DNA of 11,066 nt from Zoogloeaceae bacterium (lineage in GTDB: Bacteria; Pseudomonadota; Gammaproteobacteria; Burkholderiales; Rhodocyclaceae). Position 1 is the stretch's first letter; each line of letters begins with the position of its first letter. This document shows positions 1 to 7,040 of this stretch, piece after piece. The position numbers and the translations under genes are program-made. The notes beneath the pieces are model-generated. The model was not told the origin of the DNA. It saw only the letters and a list, made by a program, of their open reading frames with translations, and did no database searches. The stretch covers positions 1 to 11,066 of the forward strand of contig JAITDH010000141.1 of assembly GCA_031282665.1 (NCBI GenBank), given 5' to 3'.

Positions 1-603
1 ACCATGGCAGGCCAGTTGCTGGCGCGCGCCCTGCCGGAACAGATCCTCGGCGACAGCAATCTCATGCGCATCCCCACCGCCAGCATCGGGCTGAAAACCC
101 GCGATCTGGAAGAACCCTGGCAGGCAACGGAGAACGGGCAACCCATCTCCCTCATGGAAATTCTCTGGCGCGAATCGGAAAGCGTGAATCCCCAGGAACT
201 GCTGAAAAGCACCATCTTCGAACCCTTGCTGGACGACGATATGCCGAACAGCAGTTTTTCGACCTTTCCCCCGCCGCGCCTGCGCGTCAGTTGCACGAAG
301 AACGATCTGACGCTGGACGAGACGATTTCCGTGCTGACCATCGGGCGCGACAAGAGCAGCGACATCTCCATCAAGGACGACCGGGTTTCCCGCTTCCACG
401 CGCGCATCGTGCTGCACGACAGGCACTATGTGCTGGAAGATTCCAGTACCAACGGCACCTTCGTCAGCCAGAACGGCGCGCCGGAAGTCTTCGTCTGCCG
501 CGGCAGCATCACGCTGCATGGCAAGGGCGTGTTGAGCATGGGGCTTTCCGCCCTCGACCAGAACGCCTACAAGGTGGAATACGAATATTTGACGCCTCCT
601 TGA
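1..603 (+). CDS. FHA-domain protein, 5'-truncated (possible cyclase-FHA fusion)
   Basis: The reading frame is open to the left edge (codon 1 is ACC), so this is probably the 3' end of a longer gene rather than one starting at the ATG at 4. Numbered from that ATG, residues about 92-197 form an FHA domain, a phosphothreonine-binding module. The hallmarks are GR (114-115), SR-x-H (129-132) and NGT (150-152). The upstream part (residues 1-60) ends in a segment, ISLMEILWRE, that resembles the end of class III adenylate/guanylate cyclase domains, where a similar Glu-Val-Leu-Trp stretch precedes a linker. A cyclase-FHA architecture is therefore plausible, but the catalytic part is outside the window, so this is inference. 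A hydrolase gene follows 29 bp downstream on the same strand. The FHA call is firm; the N-terminal identity is not. Confidence 0.85.
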   Translation, partial: TMAGQLLARALPEQILGDSNLMRIPTASIGLKTRDLEEPWQATENGQPISLMEILWRESESVNPQELLKSTIFEPLLDDDMPNSSFSTFPPPRLRVSCTKNDLTLDETISVLTIGRDKSSDISIKDDRVSRFHARIVLHDRHYVLEDSSTNGTFVSQNGAPEVFVCRGSITLHGKGVLSMGLSALDQNAYKVEYEYLTPP

Positions 604-632
604 GTTTTCCAGAATCTTTCCAAGCCGCCCGC

Positions 633-1289
633 ATGTCGTCACGCGCAGAGACCTTCCTGATCCCCGGCGCGGCGGGGCCGATCGAAACCATCGTTGCCGC
701 GCCATCCAGCACGCCGCGCGGCATCACCCTGGTTGCCCATCCCCATCCGATCGGCGGCGGGACGAACAGCAACAAGATCGTCTACACCCTGGCGAAAACC
801 TTCCTGCACCTGGGCTATGCCGCCCTGCGCCCCAACTTTCGCGGCGTCGGACAAAGCGGCGGCGCGCATGACGAAGGCGAAGGCGAGACCGACGACCTGC
901 TCGCCGTGCTGGCATGGGCGCGGCGCTTCTTCGCCGGCGAGCGGCAGGCGCCGCCGGTCGTCCTGGCCGGATTCTCCTTCGGCGCCTATTGCCAGACCCG
1001 TGTCGCGCAACGCCTGCTGGCGGCCGGCACGCCGGCGGAACGCCTGGCGCTGGTCGGCGTCGCCGCGGGCTTCGTCGAAGGCACGCGGCGTTACGAGACC
1101 GAACCCGTGCCGGCCGACACCCTGGTCATCCACGGCGCCGCCGACACCCTCGTGCCGCTCGCCAACGTATTGGCCTGGGCCGAGCCGCAGAACCTGCCCA
1201 TCGTCGTCGTTCCCGGCGCGGATCATTTCTTCCATCGTCGCCTCTCCCTGATCCGCGACATCGTGCTCAGGGCATGGCAGCATGCCTGA
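633..1289 (+). CDS. alpha/beta hydrolase (COG2945-like)
   Basis: This 218-residue protein has the size and layout of the small single-domain alpha/beta hydrolases of the COG2945 type. An oxyanion-region motif HPHPIGGGTNSNK (36-48) is followed by RPNFRGVGQS (66-75). The nucleophile elbow GFSFG places Ser115 at the centre. The probable acid is Asp171 in HGAADTLVP and the base is His198 in GADHFFH. The fold predicts hydrolysis of an ester, thioester or amide; the substrate cannot be told. No signal peptide is visible, so it should be cytoplasmic. The frame is open back to 291 inside the FHA gene, but the ATG at 633, just after the FHA stop, gives the family's normal N-terminus; the Shine-Dalgarno match there is weak. 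Its last 8 bp overlap the ABC ATPase start, which suggests translational coupling. Confidence 0.88.
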   Translation: MSSRAETFLIPGAAGPIETIVAAPSSTPRGITLVAHPHPIGGGTNSNKIVYTLAKTFLHLGYAALRPNFRGVGQSGGAHDEGEGETDDLLAVLAWARRFFAGERQAPPVVLAGFSFGAYCQTRVAQRLLAAGTPAERLALVGVAAGFVEGTRRYETEPVPADTLVIHGAADTLVPLANVLAWAEPQNLPIVVVPGADHFFHRRLSLIRDIVLRAWQHA

Positions 1290-2232
1290 AACCGTCGTTG
1301 CCGCGCCGCTCGCGGTTTCGGGATTGCGCAAATCCTATGGTGGAACGCCCGTCATCGACGGGCTTTCCTTCTCGCTGGGCAAGGGGCAATGCTTCGGCCT
1401 CCTGGGGCCGAACGGCGCGGGCAAGACTACCACGCTGAAACTCTGCCTGGGTTTGGCCGTGCCGGACGCCGGCGAAATCCGCCTGGCCGGCCATCCCATC
1501 CCCGGAGAAGCGAAGGCCGCCCGCGCCCGCATCGGCGTCGTGCCGCAGTTCGACAACCTCGATCCCGACTTCACCGTGCGGGAAAACCTGATCGTCTTCG
1601 CCCGCTACTTCAAGGTGGCGCAGCGGGAAATCCTCGCGCGCCTTCCCTGGCTCCTGCAATTTTCCGGCCTGGAAAGCAAGGCCGAGGTGCGCATCAACAC
1701 CCTTTCCGGTGGCATGAAACGGCGTCTCACCCTGGCCCGCGCCCTGGTCGCCGACCCGGACATCCTGTTCCTCGACGAACCGACGACCGGTCTCGACCCG
1801 CAGGCCCGCCACCTCATCTGGGAACGGCTGAAGGCCCTGAAAAGCGCGGGCAAGACCCTGCTCCTGACGACCCATTTCATGGACGAGGCCGATCGCCTGT
1901 GCGACACCCTGATGATTATCGACCAGGGACGGGAAATCGCCGCGGGCAGCCCCGGCGAACTGATCGCCCGCCATATCGAACCGGAAGTCGTCGAGGTCTA
2001 CGATGCCGTCGGCGGCAACGAACTGGAACGCTTCCTCCCGCGCTGGCAGGGAGAATCCCCCGCCATCCGCATCGAACGCAGCGGAGAAACCGCCTTTTGC
2101 TACTGCCGGGACGCCCAGCCGCTCCTCGCCTCCCTCGCTTCCTTCGCCGACACTTCGCTGCGCTACATCCATCGCGCCTCCAATCTCGAAGACGTCTTCA
2201 TCAAGCTGACCGGGCGGGAACTGCGGGACTGA
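1282..2232 (+). CDS. ABC transporter ATP-binding protein, NodI/DrrA type
   Basis: The 316-residue protein is the ATPase subunit of an ABC-2 type exporter. Walker A is GPNGAGKT (42-49), the Q-loop glutamine is Q89 (VVPQFDNLD), the signature is LSGGM (141-145), Walker B is ILFLDE (161-166) and the switch histidine is H198 in TTHFMDEAD. All catalytic residues are intact. The signature continuation MKRRLTLARAL, the RHLIWERL segment and a C-terminal extension ending LEDVFIKLTGREL are typical of NodI-like proteins, which normally pair with a NodJ-like membrane permease to export lipid-linked or polysaccharide-type substrates. No permease follows; an inverted-repeat element does. It starts inside the end of the hydrolase gene, so the two are probably co-transcribed. 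The family call is secure. Nod-factor export is not implied, because NodI-like ATPases are common in non-symbionts. Confidence 0.93.
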   Translation: MPETVVAAPLAVSGLRKSYGGTPVIDGLSFSLGKGQCFGLLGPNGAGKTTTLKLCLGLAVPDAGEIRLAGHPIPGEAKAARARIGVVPQFDNLDPDFTVRENLIVFARYFKVAQREILARLPWLLQFSGLESKAEVRINTLSGGMKRRLTLARALVADPDILFLDEPTTGLDPQARHLIWERLKALKSAGKTLLLTTHFMDEADRLCDTLMIIDQGREIAAGSPGELIARHIEPEVVEVYDAVGGNELERFLPRWQGESPAIRIERSGETAFCYCRDAQPLLASLASFADTSLRYIHRASNLEDVFIKLTGRELRD

Positions 2233-2247
2233 AGCGGGCGTTGGATC

Positions 2248-2407
2248 GTAGGTTGGTTTTGTAGGTTGGATAAGCCGAAGGCGCAATCCGACATTCGTTC
2301 ATCACCGGCGCTTGCGCCGCTATTATTTGATTTGCGATGCTGCGCATCGTATGGGTACGAGTGTCGGATTACGCCTGTGGCTCCATCCAACCTACAAAAC
2401 CCAACCG
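2248..2407. repeat. Inverted-repeat intergenic element with ~47-bp arms
   Basis: Two long arms, about 2251-2297 and 2359-2406, are imperfect reverse complements over their whole length. The shared core is GTAGGTTGGAT at the outside and AATCCGACA toward the inside. A second, partial copy of the outer motif (GTAGGTTGG at 2248) lies just left of the core, and the right arm carries its complement. The interior holds two short hairpins: CGGCGC/GCGCCG (2306-2319) and CGATGC/GCATCG (2335-2349). The whole region 2233-2431 holds no credible gene. The structure looks like a dispersed non-autonomous intergenic repeat found in many proteobacterial chromosomes; I cannot assign a named family. Transcribed from the ABC gene, it would form one large stem and could act as a terminator-like or RNA-stabilising structure. 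Confidence 0.85.
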
Positions 2408-2431
2408 ACGCAGGAATACCCTGGACTGACC

Positions 2432-2803
2432 ATGAACGACTCCGGAAAACGGGTGCAATGGCATGTCGGCGCGCCGGAAAAACCGCCGGTCGGCGCGCCG
2501 TGCAACGGCTGCGGCCTGTGTTGCCTGAGCGGGCCTTGCCCCCTGGGGATGCTGCTCTCCCGCCGCTTTTCGGGCGCCTGCGCGCTGTTATCCTGGCATG
2601 CCGCGCAACGGCGCTATGTCTGCGGCGCCCTGGCGCGCTGGCAGGACGATATGGGCAACCCCATGAGCAAACCCGGGGACGCAACGCGCAAGGCGCGCGG
2701 ATGGCGGCGGCTCATGTACAAACTGGCGCGCCGCTGGATCGCGGCCGGCATCGGCTGCGACGCCGATCTCCAATACATCCGGGACGGGAAAGCCGATCCC
2801 TGA
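2432..2803 (+). CDS. Small cysteine-cluster protein (YkgJ-like)
   Basis: This 123-residue protein has an N-terminal cysteine cluster: C24, C27, C30, C31 and C36 in the pattern CxxCxxCC-x4-C, followed by C50, C64 and C109. This is the arrangement of the YkgJ-type zinc- or iron-binding cysteine-cluster family (CxxCG.CC), whose biochemical role is poorly known. The C-terminal half is basic (WRRLMYKLARRW) with no recognisable domain. The frame is open upstream to 2312, but that extension is inverted-repeat sequence; the ATG at 2432, 25 bp after the right arm, is the sensible start. The Shine-Dalgarno is weak (GGA six bases upstream). It converges on purU with 4 bp between the stop codons. Metal binding is inferred from the motif. 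Confidence 0.75.
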   Translation: MNDSGKRVQWHVGAPEKPPVGAPCNGCGLCCLSGPCPLGMLLSRRFSGACALLSWHAAQRRYVCGALARWQDDMGNPMSKPGDATRKARGWRRLMYKLARRWIAAGIGCDADLQYIRDGKADP

Positions 2804-2807
2804 CAGT

Positions 2808-3668
2808 TCAGCGGAAGACCACCGTCTTGTTGCCGTGCGTCAGCACCCGGTCTTCCAGATGGTAGCGCAGGCCGCGCGCGAGCACGGCCTTTTCGATATC
2901 CTTGCCGTAGCGCACAAGATCGTCGGGCTGGTCGGAATGATCGACGCGAATCACATCCTGCTCGATGATCGGTCCCTGGTCGAGTTCCGAAGTCACGTAA
3001 TGGCAGGTCGCCCCGATCAGCTTCACCCCGCGCTGGAAAGCCTGGTGGTAGGGCTTCGCGCCGATGAAGCTGGGCAGGAAGCTGTGATGGATATTGATGA
3101 TCTGCCCCGGATAGCGCGCGCACATTTCGCTGGAAAGTATCTGCATGTAGCGCGCCAGCACCATCACGTCGCCCCCGGCCTCCTCGTAGAGGGACATGAT
3201 CCGGCCATGGGCTGCCGTTTTGTTCTCTGCCGTCACCGGAACATGATGAAAAGGAATGCCGTGCCATTCGACCAGGCCGCGGAAGGTTTCATGGTTGGAA
3301 ATCACGCAGGGAATCTCGATATCCAGGTCCTTCGACTGCCAGCGCGAAAGCAGGTCGTAAAGGCAATGCTCCTGCTTCGAGACGAGGATCACCACCCGTT
3401 TTTTCCGGGCACTGTCGGTCACCTTCCAGCGCATGCCGAAACGCTCGGCGATGGGAGCGAAATTTTCCCGTAGCGCGTCCAGGCCGAAGGGCAGCGAATC
3501 CGCCAGTATTTCCTCGCGCATGAAAAAGCGTCCCGCGTCCACATCGGAATGATGGTTCGCTTCGCTGATCCAGCCCCGATGCCCGGCAATGAAACCGCTC
3601 ACCGCGGCAACGATGCCGATCTGGTCGGGACAGGAAAGCGTCAGGGTATAACGGCGGGAAGACAACAT
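2808..3668 (-). CDS. purU: Formyltetrahydrofolate deformylase PurU
   Basis: The 286-residue product matches PurU, which hydrolyses 10-formyl-tetrahydrofolate to formate and tetrahydrofolate, balancing one-carbon pools and feeding formate to purine synthesis by PurT. An N-terminal ACT domain (about 6-85, YTLTLSCPDQIGIVAAVSGF) is followed by a formyltransferase-fold catalytic domain. The catalytic triad of that fold is present: N192 and H194 in INIHHSFLPSFIGAKPYHQA, and D230 in SELDQGPI. Length agrees with the roughly 280-residue E. coli enzyme. The ATG at 3668 has GGAG six bases upstream and gives the normal N-terminus; the frame stays open much further upstream but there overlaps the repeat-protein gene. 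It lies 91 bp downstream of that gene on the same strand, so read-through transcription is possible. Methionine/glycine control through ACT, known in E. coli, is only assumed here. Confidence 0.96.
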   Translation of the reverse strand: MLSSRRYTLTLSCPDQIGIVAAVSGFIAGHRGWISEANHHSDVDAGRFFMREEILADSLPFGLDALRENFAPIAERFGMRWKVTDSARKKRVVILVSKQEHCLYDLLSRWQSKDLDIEIPCVISNHETFRGLVEWHGIPFHHVPVTAENKTAAHGRIMSLYEEAGGDVMVLARYMQILSSEMCARYPGQIINIHHSFLPSFIGAKPYHQAFQRGVKLIGATCHYVTSELDQGPIIEQDVIRVDHSDQPDDLVRYGKDIEKAVLARGLRYHLEDRVLTHGNKTVVFR

Positions 3669-3759
3669 GGCAATCTCCAGGAAATACGTTGCTTGCGGCA
3701 TCGGTAAATGAGGAAGCCTCGTCCGCAAAGGAGGCGTGACGAGTGGTTCGACGCGGTTT

Positions 3760-6700
3760 TCATCTGGCGCCAGATCCCTGATCCCCGATCCCCGACAGGC
3801 AGCCGTCCAGCGCCTTGCCGTCGCGGTGCGTCTCGAAGAAGGCGATGATGCATTGAGCCTGGGTTTTACGAGGTTCGGGGAGTTGGGAAACGAAGGGGCG
3901 GATTTCGTTGAAGCTCCAGGTGAATTCGACTTCGGGCGAGAGGGCGGAAATGGCGTCGCGCACGTTCTGCACCGAGGTTTGCGGCTGGGCGAGCCAGAGC
4001 AGGAAGGGCATGATGGCGCTGGCTTGATTGGACGCATCCACCTGCGCCAGGACTTGCCGGATCATTTTCACGGCGTCGTCGTGTCTTCCGAGAATGAGCA
4101 GGGCTTCCGCAGTGTTTTCCCGGGCGGAAAGGTGCGCGTCGCGCATAGCGGGCGATTCGTCCTGGCCGAAACGCCGCTCGAAATCTTCGAAGACGGCAAC
4201 GGCCGCGTCGAACTTGCCCTGTTGTGCCAGAGCAGCGATTTTGCTGGAGTATGCCGTGGCGACCAACCCGCGCGTGTCGGGCGTATCGTCCTGGCCGAAA
4301 CGGCGGTCGAGATCGTCAAGGACGGTAATGACTGCATCGTACCTGCCCCCCTGTCGCAACAAGACAATACTTTTGAGGAAAAGCATCGCGGCGACCTTCT
4401 CGCGGATGCCGGGTACATCGCTTTGGCCGAAGCGGCGGTCGACGTCGTCAAGGACGGCGATGGCTGCCTCGTGTCTGCCATGTTGCGACAGGAGCATCCC
4501 TTTGACAAGAAGTGTGTCAAGGACATTCTCTCGAATGTCGGGCGTGTCATCCTGGCCGAAACGGCGATCAAGGTCGTCAAAGACGGCGATGGCCGCCTCG
4601 ATCTGGCCCTGTTGCGACAGGAACACGCCTTTGGATAAAAGGATTCCAGCAACCTTCTCGCGGATGTCGGGCGCATCGTCCTGCCCGAAGCGGCGGTCGA
4701 TCTCATCATAAACGGCGACCACCTCGTACCGGCCCTGTCGGAACAAGACGGCGCTCTTGCCGTTAAGCGCCTTGATGACCCACGCGCGGATGGCGGGCGA
4801 AGCGTCCTGGCCGAAGCGTCGGTCGATCTCCTCAAAGACAGCAATCGCCGCGTTGCGCTTTTCCTGTTCCTCTGGAGTCGCGCTTTCCTTGCCGGCCGGC
4901 TCCGTCGGCTTCTGCGCGGATGGCTGATTGCCATAGAATAAACCGATGCTCACGTTGGGCGACTCTCCCTTCAGGATATCCCCTTTCTCATAAAGCGCCC
5001 TGGCGCCCCATTCACGTGCCGCGGGGGATTCGTCCTTGCCGAAACGCCGCACGATTTCGTCCAGGACGGCGATGGCCGCGTCGGGTTGGCCTCGCTCCTT
5101 CAACATCATGCTCTTGTTGAAGAACGCCGAGACAACCTGTTCACGCACGGCGAATGAAGTGTCCTGACCGAAACGCCGGTCGAGGTCGTCAAAGACGGCA
5201 ATGGCCGCATCAAACTGACCCTGTTTCGACAAGGCCACACCCTTGTTGTGAAGCGCCAAGGCAACCTGCCCGCGCACAGCGGGAGATTCATCCTTGCCAA
5301 AATGCGGCTCGATTCCGTCAAATACGGCGATGGCCGCGTCGAATTTGCCTTGTTCTCCCAGGATCGCACCTTTGTCGACGAGCGCCTTGGCAACCTGTTC
5401 ACGCACAGCGAAGGATTCATCCTGGCCGAAACGCTGGTCGACCTCCTCATAGACGGTAATGGCCGCATCGTGTTGGCCCTGCTTTTCCAGCATCAGTCCC
5501 TTGTTGAAGAGCGCCGAGGCAACCAAATAGCGCACATCGGGAGACTCATCCTTGCCAAAACGCTGATCGAGGTCGTCAAAGGCAGCGATAGCCGCGTCGG
5601 GCTGTCCCTTGTCCCGCAAGAGCACACCCTTGTTGTAACGTGCCAGGACAACAGGCTCGCGCATGATGGGGGAAGTGTCCTGGCCAAAACGCCGGTCGAT
5701 GTCATCGAAGACGGCAATGGCCGCGTCGGGTTGGCCCTGTCCTTTCAAGACCCAAGCTTTATTGACGAGCACCTTGACAAGCTGTTCTCGCATGGCGGGA
5801 GATTCATCCTGGCCGAAACGCCGGTCGATGTCCTCATAGACGGTAATTGCTACATCGGGCTTGCCCTGCCGTTTCAGCATCACGCCCTTGTTGAAGAGTG
5901 CTTGGACAACCTGTTCACGCACGTCGGGAGATTCATCCTGACCGAAACGCCGGTCGAGTTCTTCATAGACGGCAATTTCCGCATTGGGTTTACCCTGCTC
6001 TCCCAGCATCACACTCTTGCTGAAGAGTGCCAAAGCAACCCATTGGCGCACCTTGGGAGACTTGGCATTGCCAAAACGCTGGCCGAGGTTGCCAAAGACG
6101 GCAATAGCCGCGTCGGCCTGGCCCTGGCCCCGCAAGATCATGCCTTTGCCGTAATTCGCCCGGACAACAAGCTCGCGCACGGCGGGGGAGGCGTCCTTGC
6201 CGAAACGCCGGTCGATGTCGTCATAGACGGCAATGGCCGCGTCGGGTTTGTCCTGCCGTTCCAGAATCACGCTCTTGTTTATAAGCGCCGAGGCAACCCA
6301 TTGGCGTACATCGGAAGATTCATCCTGGCCGAAACGGAGGTTGACTTCGTCATAAATGGCGATGACCGCGTCGGACCGCTCCTGGTTTTTCAACGTCACG
6401 CCCTTGTAGAAAAGCGCGTTGGCGACCTGTTCACGCACGGCGGGGGATTCGTCCTGGCCGAAACGCCGCTCGATGCCCTCATAAACAGCAATTTCCGCAT
6501 CGGGCTTGCCCTGCTCTTCCAGAATCACGCCCTTTTTCAAAAGTGCCGAGGCAACCCATTGGCGCACATCGGGAGATTCATCTTGGCCGAAACGCCGGTC
6601 GATGTCGTCATAGACGGCAATGGCCGCGTTGGGTTTGTCCTGCCACCTCAGAATCTTGCCCTTGTTCAAGAGCGCCAAGACAACCCATTGGTGCACATCG

Positions 6701-7002
6701 GGAGATTCATCTTGGCCGAAACGCCGATTGACCTCGTCATAAACGACGATGGCCGCATCAAACTGTTCCTGTTCATGCAGAACCGTACCCTTCTTGAACA
6801 GCGCCTTGATATCATCCGTGGGCGCGCAGCGTGTGTCCTGCGCGCCCGATTTTGCCGCGGACGCGCAATTTTCCTGGGTGACGCCGGGATTGCCGTCATT
6901 CCGCGCCTGGGCATGCGGCAGGATGCAGGCGAACATGAGCATCGCCACGATCAGGCGGATGGGTTTGCGTTGCTTTTTCGCTACGGAAAATTTGGTTTGC
7001 AT
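3760..7002 (-). CDS. Exported 20-unit TPR-like repeat protein
   Basis: This 1080-residue protein begins with a Sec-type signal peptide: basic KKQRKPIR, hydrophobic LIVAMLMFACILP, and a likely cleavage near AQA-R at residue 33-34. Residues 65-958 are twenty TPR-like units of ~43 residues; canonical TPRs have 34. The unit core is NKGxxLxxQGxxDAAIAVYD followed by DIDRRFGQDESPDVREQVA. Unit 15 carries a ~33-residue Pro/Glu/Lys-rich insertion (about 679-712), splitting the array 14 + 6. Units 16-19 form a variant with QDD(T/A)PDIRE. Residues 959-1080 are non-repetitive, with one last TPR-like helix pair and two cysteines (C1051, C1068). No enzyme motif is visible, so a periplasmic or surface binding scaffold is the best guess. 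The start at 7002 has AAGGAAA upstream. A prepilin-like gene ends 38 bp upstream, and purU starts 91 bp downstream. Confidence 0.92.
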   Translation of the reverse strand: MQTKFSVAKKQRKPIRLIVAMLMFACILPHAQARNDGNPGVTQENCASAAKSGAQDTRCAPTDDIKALFKKGTVLHEQEQFDAAIVVYDEVNRRFGQDESPDVHQWVVLALLNKGKILRWQDKPNAAIAVYDDIDRRFGQDESPDVRQWVASALLKKGVILEEQGKPDAEIAVYEGIERRFGQDESPAVREQVANALFYKGVTLKNQERSDAVIAIYDEVNLRFGQDESSDVRQWVASALINKSVILERQDKPDAAIAVYDDIDRRFGKDASPAVRELVVRANYGKGMILRGQGQADAAIAVFGNLGQRFGNAKSPKVRQWVALALFSKSVMLGEQGKPNAEIAVYEELDRRFGQDESPDVREQVVQALFNKGVMLKRQGKPDVAITVYEDIDRRFGQDESPAMREQLVKVLVNKAWVLKGQGQPDAAIAVFDDIDRRFGQDTSPIMREPVVLARYNKGVLLRDKGQPDAAIAAFDDLDQRFGKDESPDVRYLVASALFNKGLMLEKQGQHDAAITVYEEVDQRFGQDESFAVREQVAKALVDKGAILGEQGKFDAAIAVFDGIEPHFGKDESPAVRGQVALALHNKGVALSKQGQFDAAIAVFDDLDRRFGQDTSFAVREQVVSAFFNKSMMLKERGQPDAAIAVLDEIVRRFGKDESPAAREWGARALYEKGDILKGESPNVSIGLFYGNQPSAQKPTEPAGKESATPEEQEKRNAAIAVFEEIDRRFGQDASPAIRAWVIKALNGKSAVLFRQGRYEVVAVYDEIDRRFGQDDAPDIREKVAGILLSKGVFLSQQGQIEAAIAVFDDLDRRFGQDDTPDIRENVLDTLLVKGMLLSQHGRHEAAIAVLDDVDRRFGQSDVPGIREKVAAMLFLKSIVLLRQGGRYDAVITVLDDLDRRFGQDDTPDTRGLVATAYSSKIAALAQQGKFDAAVAVFEDFERRFGQDESPAMRDAHLSARENTAEALLILGRHDDAVKMIRQVLAQVDASNQASAIMPFLLWLAQPQTSVQNVRDAISALSPEVEFTWSFNEIRPFVSQLPEPRKTQAQCIIAFFETHRDGKALDGCLSGIGDQGSGAR
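3773..3795. repeat. Heptanucleotide tandem repeat at the 3' end of the repeat-protein gene
   Basis: On the + strand, three consecutive 7-bp units (GATCCCT, GATCCCC, GATCCCC) followed by GA lie inside the last coding codons of the TPR-like gene, where they encode the C-terminal GIGDQGS-like tail. The unit is not a multiple of three, so gain or loss of a copy would change the frame of the last few residues and the stop position. Confidence 0.75.
4129..6810 (-). repeat. Coding tandem array, 129-bp unit, ~20 copies
   Basis: The DNA encoding residues 65-958 of the repeat protein is a tandem array with a 129-bp period (43 codons). A block reading CCGAAACGCCGGTCGA on the + strand recurs with small changes roughly every 129 bp. 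Units 16 and 19 depart by one codon (42 and 44 residues), and unit 15 is enlarged to 76 residues. Every length change is a multiple of three, so selection has kept the frame. Some neighbouring units are almost identical in DNA and others more diverged, which suggests a mix of old and recent duplications. Confidence 0.93.
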
Positions 7003-7040
7003 GTTGGTTTCCTTGATCGGACAATGGACAGCTTCCCATC

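Noticed and set aside
1267..2286. 339-residue minus-strand open frame opposite the ABC ATPase
   Set aside because: It is an antisense shadow; the + strand has every ABC motif in order.
2266..2865. Open frames running through the inverted-repeat element (for example 199 residues on +)
   Set aside because: The frame is created by the repeat and then runs out of frame through the cysteine-cluster gene, with no ribosome-binding site or domain.
2808..4037. Extended purU start giving a 409-residue protein
   Set aside because: The extension overlaps the 3' end of the repeat-protein gene in another frame and is Ser/Pro/Arg-rich. ATG at 3668 has a good ribosome-binding site and gives the family length.
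3736..4638. 300-residue + strand open frame opposite the 3' part of the repeat gene
   Set aside because: It is another antisense product of the same repeat periodicity and GC-rich codon pattern.
4129..6810. CRISPR-like or satellite array suggested by regular repetition
   Set aside because: The period is 129 bp with no short repeat/unique spacer alternation, and all length changes keep a reading frame. It is a protein-coding repeat.
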